From a virus: a stretch of 64,000 nucleotides of DNA. The position numbers and the translations under genes are program-made. Location of the stretch: positions 1-64,000 of IMG/VR virus record IMGVR_UViG_3300020172_001405. The stretch is one strand, 5' to 3'. The notes beneath the pieces are model-generated. The model did not search any database, had not been told where the DNA came from, and saw nothing but the letters and a program-made list of their open reading frames with translations. Shown in pieces: positions 57,155 to 64,000 of this stretch. Within the stretch, counting starts at the first letter, position 1. Each line of letters opens with the position of its first letter.

Positions 57155-57774
57155 TGCACTCCTATCCATACTGGGTACTCAGGGTCTCCCGCAACAAACA
57201 TAACCCATACTAGTTGTCCAACTTTAGGGATAAGTCGATGCGGGGTGTGTTCCGCCACTCTAACTGGGGCTGAAGATCTATTAGTGCCAAAACCAGCCTC
57301 TATAGGGTCTATATCTAATCCCTTAGGCGTTAAGTCTTGTTCTTGAGCATCATTCCATCGTTGAGTAGTATTTTCTATTGTATCGTGCTTATGGGTCAAT
57401 TGATGGGTTGTATCAGGAGTTTTTCCAGCATGATTGTTTGTATGGGAAAAAGTAACGGTCACGCTGTGAGCATGGGCCGGGTCTCCTTCAGTAGAGGTAG
57501 TAAATGTAGCGCTATGGTTTCCGTGGCCTAACAACAGAGCCGCCACTTCAGAAGCTAAATGAGGAAGGTGGTCGGGGTGATTTGCCATATTTGTTATAGG
57601 CTGGCAAGACCGAGCCCAGCCAGAAATTTCTTGACCAGTAGACTGCTGTACCTTTACTTTAATTCTATTCTTTCTTAAAGGATCTTCTATATCTACTACT
57701 TTAGCCTCATATATACCAAAAAACCTAAATCGACCTGTAGGATCCATTCCATAGTCTTGATCATTTATAATCAT
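57151..57774 (-). CDS. Baseplate spike/assembly protein (gp5/V-like OB fold)
   Basis: A protein of 207 residues. GIYEAKVVDIEDPLRKNRIKVKV is the OB-fold start of gp5/gpV-type proteins. The second half of the OB pattern (VRVAEHTPHRLIPKVGQLVWVMFVAGDPEYPVW) is separated from it by an insertion rich in His, Thr and Asp (GHGNHSATFTTS...HAHSVTVTFSHTNNH...THQLTHKHD). It probably forms the spike tip or the connection to the hub, with possible metal binding by the insertion. Confidence 0.8.
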   Translation of the reverse strand: MIINDQDYGMDPTGRFRFFGIYEAKVVDIEDPLRKNRIKVKVQQSTGQEISGWARSCQPITNMANHPDHLPHLASEVAALLLGHGNHSATFTTSTEGDPAHAHSVTVTFSHTNNHAGKTPDTTHQLTHKHDTIENTTQRWNDAQEQDLTPKGLDIDPIEAGFGTNRSSAPVRVAEHTPHRLIPKVGQLVWVMFVAGDPEYPVWIGVQ

Positions 57775-58373
57775 TAACTAACCCTCTCATTCGCAGCCCA
57801 AGTAACTGGGCGTTTAATAATAGAAAAATCTGGAACAACATCTTGACCCAGATCATTATAGGGCTTAACGACTACAGAGCTTGGAGGCGTGACTCCGTAG
57901 TTAGGCTCTAAAGTAGAGTTATTTATTGAAAAAGAATAGTCTTGGAGCGTAGATAAAGCCGGTGTTATAGCTTGTCCCGAAAGTTCTCCAGATATGTCTC
58001 TTTTTGAGAAGGCTTTATAAGCGTCTGGATTAGTTTGACCTAAAATATCTGTGCCAACCTCCAGTTTCATCATATATCTTGCTGGGATTCCACCAAATAT
58101 GTGTTTAACTGAAAGAACTGTCCAATACCCATCCATCCCGTCTGGCAATCCGTCTAAGTAAATAGGCTCATACGGTTTAACTAGGCAGTCTCCAATTAAA
58201 TTTACTTTTGCCCTATAAGCATATCTTTGAGCGTCAGCAAAGTCATTAGCAATATATTTACTTTCAGTAAGAGTAGTGGCTACCTCAAAAACATTATGCT
58301 TAGTAAAAGCTGCTTTAGAAGATCCGCTATTACTTTTGTTTACCTTAGAAAATCTAGAGTTTTTAGAAGTCAT
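57774..58373 (-). CDS. Hub protein C-terminal half (gpD-like)
   Basis: ATG at 58373 has GGAGG eight bases upstream and overlaps the previous stop (ATGA). Of 199 residues, NVFEVATTLTESKYIANDFADAQRYAYRAKVNLIGDCLVKPYEPIYLDGLPDG and YWTVLSVKHIF correspond to the last domain of gpD/gp27-type hub proteins, which is normally fused to the first half. Here it is a separate gene. Confidence 0.7.
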   Translation of the reverse strand: MTSKNSRFSKVNKSNSGSSKAAFTKHNVFEVATTLTESKYIANDFADAQRYAYRAKVNLIGDCLVKPYEPIYLDGLPDGMDGYWTVLSVKHIFGGIPARYMMKLEVGTDILGQTNPDAYKAFSKRDISGELSGQAITPALSTLQDYSFSINNSTLEPNYGVTPPSSVVVKPYNDLGQDVVPDFSIIKRPVTWAANERVS

Positions 58374-59236
58374 TGAAGGGCCTCCCAAGCTTTAAAGTCT
58401 GCAGAAGTTTCTTCTACTACAACAATTCCTTTATCTTCAAATTGAAAGTCTTTAAGCGCATGCTTTGTTTCAATAATTGTGCCTGTTTTTTCATTATACC
58501 CAGTTATAATTCTGTCTACTCTTGAACCCAGTTCTGGAGACTCATCTGAAACTATTGGATCAAAAGAAATAATGCTACCCATTGCTCTTTCAAGACGAGT
58601 AACAGACCCGCCAAGCTCTTTGTCTACATAGTTAAAGTAAGGTGCTTGATCTTTTTTATTAGCATAAATTTTATTTTTAGAAACAAATATAATTGTTGTG
58701 CCCTCAACTCTTAGCGCAAATCCAGTCTGCTTAGCTAAGCGGCGTAATAGTTGCCAGTCACTTTGTCCAGCTTGAACTATAGTTTTTCTTACTCGAGGGT
58801 GCCTTTGAGTAACAGCTTTCATACCATATTTAGAGGCAACTTTTTTAACAACCTGGTCTGCGGTAACATTTTTATAGATTTTTTGGTCTGTATTTTTTAA
58901 TAGGTATGACGCAGATACGCATAAAATATTTGTATTTTGAGCGTCTGATTCATTTATAGGCTCAACAGAGTACACATACCCATAAAAGTTTTGTTTTATA
59001 TTATTTGTACTATAAGTAAATTGAATTGGGTCACCTGAAGACACAACTGTGCCGTCAGAATAAGGCTTACCTTTAAAGTGCAGCATAAGACGATCATGTT
59101 GATCCCTGTCTTGATACAGCTCTGCGCCTATTAGTATAAGTTTAAACTCGGGAGCTTTAGGAAAAGAAACCTTATACGAATTGTACTCAGCGCTAGATTC
59201 CCAAGGGAAAAATTTTCCAGGACCATTACTTAGCAT
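58370..59236 (-). CDS. Hub protein N-terminal half (gpD/gp27-like)
   Basis: A protein of 288 residues. LMLHFKGKPYSDGTVVSSGDPIQFTYSTNN and YVYSVEPINESDA, then the ASYLLKNTDQKIYKNVTADQVVKKVASKYGMK and WQLLRRLAKQTGFALRVEG segments, match the first domains of gpD-type hub proteins. The stop overlaps the next gene's ATG, so the two hub halves are made in equal amounts from coupled genes. Confidence 0.8.
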   Translation of the reverse strand: MLSNGPGKFFPWESSAEYNSYKVSFPKAPEFKLILIGAELYQDRDQHDRLMLHFKGKPYSDGTVVSSGDPIQFTYSTNNIKQNFYGYVYSVEPINESDAQNTNILCVSASYLLKNTDQKIYKNVTADQVVKKVASKYGMKAVTQRHPRVRKTIVQAGQSDWQLLRRLAKQTGFALRVEGTTIIFVSKNKIYANKKDQAPYFNYVDKELGGSVTRLERAMGSIISFDPIVSDESPELGSRVDRIITGYNEKTGTIIETKHALKDFQFEDKGIVVVEETSADFKAWEALQ

Positions 59237-59507
59237 ACGGCATCCTTATTGTTGTGCCGGGTTCTATAGAAAAAGGGTCAGAAATTAATTGGTTAATTTC
59301 TAAAATTTGCCACCAATATTTAGAGTGGCCTATAAAATTTTTAGCAAGCTCCCCTAAAGAGTCCCCATCTTTCCACACGTAATCAATATATTTATAGATA
59401 ACGTCATCTGGAAAGTATCTAAACACAGCAATAGTGTACTCGTTTGTGTATTTGTGCTTAACTTGGGCAAGAGGCCCATCATAATACCTAGATACTCTAT
59501 CAATCAT
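59226..59507 (-). CDS. LysM-type baseplate/tail protein (gp53-like)
   Basis: A protein of 93 residues. VWKDGDSLGELAKNFIGHSKYWWQILEINQLISDPFSIEPGTTIRMP (about 44-90) is a LysM fold, as in T4 gp53 and similar small baseplate parts. Overlaps the hub and the upstream gene. Confidence 0.8.
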   Translation of the reverse strand: MIDRVSRYYDGPLAQVKHKYTNEYTIAVFRYFPDDVIYKYIDYVWKDGDSLGELAKNFIGHSKYWWQILEINQLISDPFSIEPGTTIRMPYAK

Positions 59508-61312
59508 GGTGTTGTCGTTCCTGTACTTGCAGTTTTACTTGCATTTGGGTCAACTTCAGGTATTGTAGAGTCTTCTTTGTTTTTCTTCTTTAAGTAATCG
59601 TCAACAGTTGATCCTGATGGATACCTTAAGAAGCTAATGCTGACTATTGAAAGCATTGGAACCATTTTGTCAGTAAAAACTACGTGGTCTACGCTTATGT
59701 TTTGTAGGGATCCATAATACCGCATATTGTCGTGAAGCACGAACCATAGGGGTACTCCAGTTATGTATCCCTTATCCGCAGACTCTCCATCATAGGTTAA
59801 TAGCGAGTTGCCTTTCATATCTCTATTTCCGTTAACAGCTCTATATAGAAATTCAAGGTCGTACTCAGTACCTCGCAATAAAATTCCCTCAACTTCTTCT
59901 TTAGATAGCTGTCTAGGGTAGTTTTTTGAATGTAGTGTTGGCGCTGCTTTTAGTGGCATTAACTCAGTCATATCGGCAATTCTATTTAAGTAAAGAGTAA
60001 AATTAACGGCAATATTTCCAGCAATGAGGTTTGCGGGATCTTGAGTAGATAAGGTCCAGTCAATAGACGTATTCATAGGAATGCTATAATTCATACTTTG
60101 GGGGTTGTACATAAATTTAAATCCAAAAATAGGTACTTTACCCTTTGTTTGAGTAGCTACGTTTAAAGATTCTGCAGCTCCTTGGCTTTGAAAAATACGG
60201 CCAAGGTTATTTCTACTATCTACAAATTGACTAAATACCGAGTTTGCCTTAAAGGTATCAATAACAATGCTTTTATTTTCACGCATGGCGGTTTCGTAGT
60301 CAGCAACACGTACTCCGTGAGATATGCCCCTAGACACATAATGTGCAGGTGGGTTGTACGTAATACTGTCCGTGCTAGGTATAGTTAATCCACCCTCTGG
60401 TGGTTCAGGGGTCGGGGCTACTGGCTCCTCACAGTTTGCAGAATTAGCTTTAAGGAGCAATTGTTTAGCGTATTTCTCGCTAGGTTGTTTTACAGGTGAG
60501 CCAACTAATATTCCGGCCGTGTCAAATCTGTATAAAATCCAACTAGTAGCTATCGCCGCTGGGAAACGAATGTCTGGCTGCGTAAATAGTATTTTTAAAG
60601 CTAACCATTGTTTTTTACACGCATCGTAAACTATGTTATATTGATAATCTGGCACATTAGGTTTTTCAGAGTAGTCATACCACGAAGTTCTAGTTCCTGC
60701 TAGAGGTGGGCTTGGGACTGCCCATGTAGTTCCAGGAAACATAGCATCAATAATTAATTTAAAAGGTCTAGTTGGCGTTGTTGCTGCAGCAGTAAAGTTA
60801 ACAGCTGGTACCTTTCCTTTACGGTCATAATTAACGGCATCAAAGGGCAGCGGCGTAGATGACCCAACTTTAACACTTATTATTGGCCTAGCAGTAGTCT
60901 GTACGTCAGAAGTAACATTAAACCAAAATACTGTGCCAGAACCTCCACCTACGTTTGATTCTGGCTCTTGTTTTATTCCAGTTATTGTTCCCTTAAAAGT
61001 TGTGTTAGCAGTTACAGTTACGTTAACGCCACCCTCTTCGTTATCGCCAAGGAAATTAATAGCCAATTGGTTGCTTTGTTGGGGGGTTCTTTTATAGACT
61101 CTAATTCTATATTGAACAGTATTTCGTGTGTTTACCTGTTTTCCATCAGAAGGTATTAAAACCCACTCATTACTATAATAAAAGTCAACTGTTTCTCGGC
61201 CACCACGCGCCGATGAACTTGAGCCTGCTGCAGAAACAGAGTAAGTTATAGGACTTATATCTGAGTACTCATACGCTTGAACTGTGTAATAAAAGTCAGC
61301 TGCTGAAGTCAT
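59504..61312 (-). CDS. Large baseplate/tail protein
   Basis: A protein of 602 residues between LysM and tape measure genes. The first ~320 residues are beta-rich with Thr/Val-rich stretches, and the last part contains GFKFMYNPQSMNYSIPMNT and NIAVNFTLYLNR, patterns seen in tail-associated hub proteins that interact with the LysM-type protein. Probably a baseplate hub or tail-completion protein; details unknown. Confidence 0.65.
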   Translation of the reverse strand: MTSAADFYYTVQAYEYSDISPITYSVSAAGSSSSARGGRETVDFYYSNEWVLIPSDGKQVNTRNTVQYRIRVYKRTPQQSNQLAINFLGDNEEGGVNVTVTANTTFKGTITGIKQEPESNVGGGSGTVFWFNVTSDVQTTARPIISVKVGSSTPLPFDAVNYDRKGKVPAVNFTAAATTPTRPFKLIIDAMFPGTTWAVPSPPLAGTRTSWYDYSEKPNVPDYQYNIVYDACKKQWLALKILFTQPDIRFPAAIATSWILYRFDTAGILVGSPVKQPSEKYAKQLLLKANSANCEEPVAPTPEPPEGGLTIPSTDSITYNPPAHYVSRGISHGVRVADYETAMRENKSIVIDTFKANSVFSQFVDSRNNLGRIFQSQGAAESLNVATQTKGKVPIFGFKFMYNPQSMNYSIPMNTSIDWTLSTQDPANLIAGNIAVNFTLYLNRIADMTELMPLKAAPTLHSKNYPRQLSKEEVEGILLRGTEYDLEFLYRAVNGNRDMKGNSLLTYDGESADKGYITGVPLWFVLHDNMRYYGSLQNISVDHVVFTDKMVPMLSIVSISFLRYPSGSTVDDYLKKKNKEDSTIPEVDPNASKTASTGTTTP

Positions 61313-64000
61313 TAGTATGTCCCTATTCCATTTAAGCGTAGTTCGTCTTCTAAGACTTTTTTAAATTTTCTAACCATAGCTTCAGCTTCAGCATTACTTG
61401 CTTGAGCTATTTGAACGTGCATGGTCACATTTATGTCTTGTTTTGAAGCTGTAGAAAAACTAGACGTACTACGTGAGCTATTAACAGCTTGTGCACCAGT
61501 AGTGGCCCCAAGAGACATAGACTGCGCAGATCCAATATTTTCTGACCCGCCAATACCGTCTGCCCCACCAATACCTGCGGCTTTTTGTGCTGTTGCTGCA
61601 TCATCTAAAAATTTAGTAAATTTGCCGCTAGTAAAGGTTGTCCAACCTTTCCAATGCTTTCCTTGGTTACTTTTTTCGTAAGCAGCTGCAATATTATACT
61701 CTGCATTCTTTAATCTACTGCCGTCACGATAGGGGTCACTATACGCTTTCCAATCTTTTAAGGATCTAATTTGGAACGCGCCATAGCTAGGGCCCCATTT
61801 TTCAGACACTAAATGTTTATCACCAACTGCGTCTGCCCGACCGCCGGACTCAGCTAAAGCAACAGCAAAAGCAGTTTGAAGTGACTTTCCTCGAAAACCT
61901 TTTGCATATAGCATCTGCATTAACCCTTTGCGGCTTCCTCCGGTCATGCCAGAGCTGTCTCCTGAAACTGGGTTTTCTTCTGAGTTAATGATTGCTGTTC
62001 CTCGTTTTTTACCTAAACCTACTTTACCGCCGCCGTAATTACTAACGTCTTCCCAACCTACGGGGCTTCCAGAGCTTATTCTGCTGCTTATTAAAGATCC
62101 TAGGTCAGCGGAGCTTATGTCAGATAGTGAAGTAGACCCCGCTGAACCGCTTCCCGAAATTGAGTGAGTAGAGTCTTGTTTATTTCTATTAAATAATCTA
62201 TTAATTACTTTTCTACCTACGCTAATTCCGGTAGTAACCATGTTTTTAATAAATTGAAACGCTTTGCCAAAGAATGATTTAGGATCTTTTCTTCCCTGAG
62301 CACCTACGCCACCATGGTCTCTAACCTCAAAGTGAAGGTGGGGACCAGTAGATGTTCCGGCGCCTGAAGAGCCCTTAGCTCCACCAGACTTTGCAACTTC
62401 TTGCCCGCTAACAACTTTGTCGCCCTTTTTAACAAGAAGTTTACTAAGGTGAGCATACATAGTTGATTTACCACCAGCATGCTTAATAATTAAATATCGT
62501 CCATATTGACGGTGCATTCCTGTTTCAGAAACTGTTCCATCTCCTGCAGCCGAAACAGAACTTCCTACAGCTACGCCGTAGTCAATACCTGAGTGGTTTG
62601 AACTAATGCCTGGGTTTCTTGCAGCAGCGCCTGGACGTGGACCATAAGGAGAGGTTACCTTTGTTCCAGGAGGAACTGGCATTTGTAAGATATTTCCGTT
62701 TGCTTTTGCAACAGTTGATGCAACGTTTCCACTTGTTGGCATTTCTGGGCCACCCATTCCATGGGAACAGCCCATTGATCCGTGGGAACATCCTCCGTCC
62801 CCACCTCCCATGCCGCCGTCTTTAACTCCACCAGTTGCTAAGTTTCCAACTCCACCTGCAGCAATACCTGCAAAAGCTCCAGGTACACCGCCAGCAGCTA
62901 ATCCAGTAAGTCCGCCTTGACCTAAATCAAATGCAAAGTTTCCTAGCCATTTAGCCCAACCAGGTAACTTACTACCTTTTTTATTTAACCACTGCTGCGC
63001 TTTTTCCATTCCCGTGTAGATACCCGCAGCTAATCCAAGACGGCCAAATTTTGCTAACTTAGACCCCTTAGCAAGAATTCCAGTAGCTTTAAATTTACCT
63101 TTACCGGTAAGCATACTCATTAAACCTGCTCCAAGCCCTGTTGCCCCAGCAGCACCCGCAGCACCCGCACCACCACCACCAGCTGCAGCTGCAGCAGCGC
63201 CTGGCCCAATAATTCCAACACGTTTTGCTAAATTAGCAGCCAGTAACATTTGGCCTATGTTCATTGCGCCGCCAGCTGCCATACCACCAAGATTAGAGAG
63301 TGTAGCGCCAGTATTACCTGCTCCAGGAAATGTTTGAAGAGCACCTTTAAAAGTCATAAGTGCTTGAGTTACCGAAGGAAGGGCTTCAGCAAGAGAGCTA
63401 AACCCATCATTTACAGATGCAGTAGTTCTAAGAGCTACGTTATAGCCCCCTACTAATCCAGACTCTGTAGCCTGTAACTTTCTAGCTTCGCTAGTATTGT
63501 ATCTAAATTGTGATCTAATAGGGCTGTCTTTAGCTACGCCCATTAAATCTAATGCTTTATTTGAATTGTTTAGGTCGCTTTTTTTTAATCCCCCGCCTTT
63601 TGACGCACGAGCAACAATTCCTGCTTGCAAAACTCCTAGAAGATTAGGGTCTCCGCCAGCAACAGCCATAAGAGATGCATAACCCTTACTGTTTGGGTTA
63701 TATACCATCTGCGCTTGTTCTGCGGTTATTTTTTTGCCGCCATATAAAAAGTTATATGTATCATTAATAATCTGATTCATTGGTCTTTGGTTACCCTGAG
63801 CGTCGCGAGTTTTTACGCCCATACGTAAAAAGCTCATGCCGTTCATACCAGCAATTGCGCCAGCTACTTGCTCATTTGAACCTCCGCTTATTGCGCTAAG
63901 CCCACCAATTTGGCCCATAACGTTTTTAGAGCTTCTAGTATTAGCTAAGTATCCACCTTGATAGGCAAGAGCTGAAGCAGCCATAGTAGGGCCCATAGCG
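61312..64000 (-). CDS. Tape-measure protein with M23 peptidase and lysozyme-like domains (5' end cut by window edge)
   Basis: The frame is open to the right edge, so the N-terminus is beyond the window; at least 895 residues are visible. It has Gly/Ala-rich hydrophobic stretches typical of tape measures. After about residue 420 comes a peptidase M23 domain with HSGIDYGV, then GPHLHFEV (HxxxD and HxH zinc ligands). A lysozyme/transglycosylase-like domain follows: FAVALAESGGRADAVGD (E catalytic) and WGPSYGAFQIR. The end is a coiled region. During infection these would open the wall as the tail penetrates. No separate endolysin gene was seen in the window. Confidence 0.85.
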   Translation of the reverse strand, partial: AMGPTMAASALAYQGGYLANTRSSKNVMGQIGGLSAISGGSNEQVAGAIAGMNGMSFLRMGVKTRDAQGNQRPMNQIINDTYNFLYGGKKITAEQAQMVYNPNSKGYASLMAVAGGDPNLLGVLQAGIVARASKGGGLKKSDLNNSNKALDLMGVAKDSPIRSQFRYNTSEARKLQATESGLVGGYNVALRTTASVNDGFSSLAEALPSVTQALMTFKGALQTFPGAGNTGATLSNLGGMAAGGAMNIGQMLLAANLAKRVGIIGPGAAAAAAGGGGAGAAGAAGATGLGAGLMSMLTGKGKFKATGILAKGSKLAKFGRLGLAAGIYTGMEKAQQWLNKKGSKLPGWAKWLGNFAFDLGQGGLTGLAAGGVPGAFAGIAAGGVGNLATGGVKDGGMGGGDGGCSHGSMGCSHGMGGPEMPTSGNVASTVAKANGNILQMPVPPGTKVTSPYGPRPGAAARNPGISSNHSGIDYGVAVGSSVSAAGDGTVSETGMHRQYGRYLIIKHAGGKSTMYAHLSKLLVKKGDKVVSGQEVAKSGGAKGSSGAGTSTGPHLHFEVRDHGGVGAQGRKDPKSFFGKAFQFIKNMVTTGISVGRKVINRLFNRNKQDSTHSISGSGSAGSTSLSDISSADLGSLISSRISSGSPVGWEDVSNYGGGKVGLGKKRGTAIINSEENPVSGDSSGMTGGSRKGLMQMLYAKGFRGKSLQTAFAVALAESGGRADAVGDKHLVSEKWGPSYGAFQIRSLKDWKAYSDPYRDGSRLKNAEYNIAAAYEKSNQGKHWKGWTTFTSGKFTKFLDDAATAQKAAGIGGADGIGGSENIGSAQSMSLGATTGAQAVNSSRSTSSFSTASKQDINVTMHVQIAQASNAEAEAMVRKFKKVLEDELRLNGIGTY

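Noticed and set aside
52356-62825. Plus-strand frames inside tail genes
   Set aside because: They are reverse-strand shadows of long, well supported tail genes, without ribosome sites.
1-64000. CRISPR array
   Set aside because: No regularly spaced repeat of 24 bases or more with similar spacers was seen. The CAACACAAAC motif is too short and too widely spaced.

Overview
The window is a contiguous piece of a tailed double-stranded DNA phage genome, most likely a myovirus (contractile tail) of an actinobacterium. The tail module carries baseplate J-like, gp25-like, gp5/V-like spike, gpD-like hub, LysM and tape-measure proteins. The actinobacterial link rests on three WhiB-family proteins, a BldD-like regulator, a DUF7455 protein, a proteasome-type subunit and a DUF2746-like membrane protein. 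The DNA looks AT-leaning for an actinophage, and there is a B12-dependent class II ribonucleotide reductase. Both would fit a freshwater low-GC actinobacterial host, but that host assignment is inference.

Layout. (a) 1-6.7 kb, leftward: from an Hsp20-type chaperone and a proteasome/HslV-type Ntn-hydrolase, through small proteins and two large basic or proline-rich proteins, an HNH protein and a DUF6321 protein, to a structural protein cut by the left edge. (b) 6.7-7.16 kb: divergent intergenic region with a candidate small RNA and terminator. (c) 7.16-21.8 kb, rightward: an accessory region of many small zinc-binding or unknown proteins interleaved with long structured non-coding stretches, a tRNA-Met(CAT), a BldD-like and a WhiB-like regulator, a MoxR ATPase plus VWA/zincin-like pair, a YubB-like protein and a pyrimidine-dimer glycosylase. 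It ends in a bidirectional terminator at 21783-21826. (d) 64-21.86 kb, leftward. In transcription order this runs tape measure and baseplate (64-51 kb), then replication and recombination (51-36 kb: winged-helix initiator, helicase loader, DnaB, primase, SNF2 helicase, SSB-like, PolA, RecA, Cas4-like nuclease, RuvC-like resolvase). After that come SpoVS, a metallophosphoesterase, a holin-like pair, thioredoxin and a run of small basic proteins, then a nucleotidyltransferase / HAD-like / TIM-barrel trio, and finally NrdJ and a small acidic protein.

The genes make a near-complete replisome with nucleotide supply (NrdJ, thioredoxin) and a tail. The host-takeover features are concentrated in the rightward arm. 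The least explained signals are also there. A 10-base motif (CAACACAAAC) recurs about every 1.1-2.7 kb, nearly always on the sense strand and in different reading frames. Two upstream leader RNAs share a two-stem architecture with six compensatory base-pair changes. There are several 300-500 base non-coding blocks with long perfect inverted repeats, one of which ends in a tRNA-like acceptor/T-arm. Gene calls rest on reading translated sequence and motif recognition; no database search was run.
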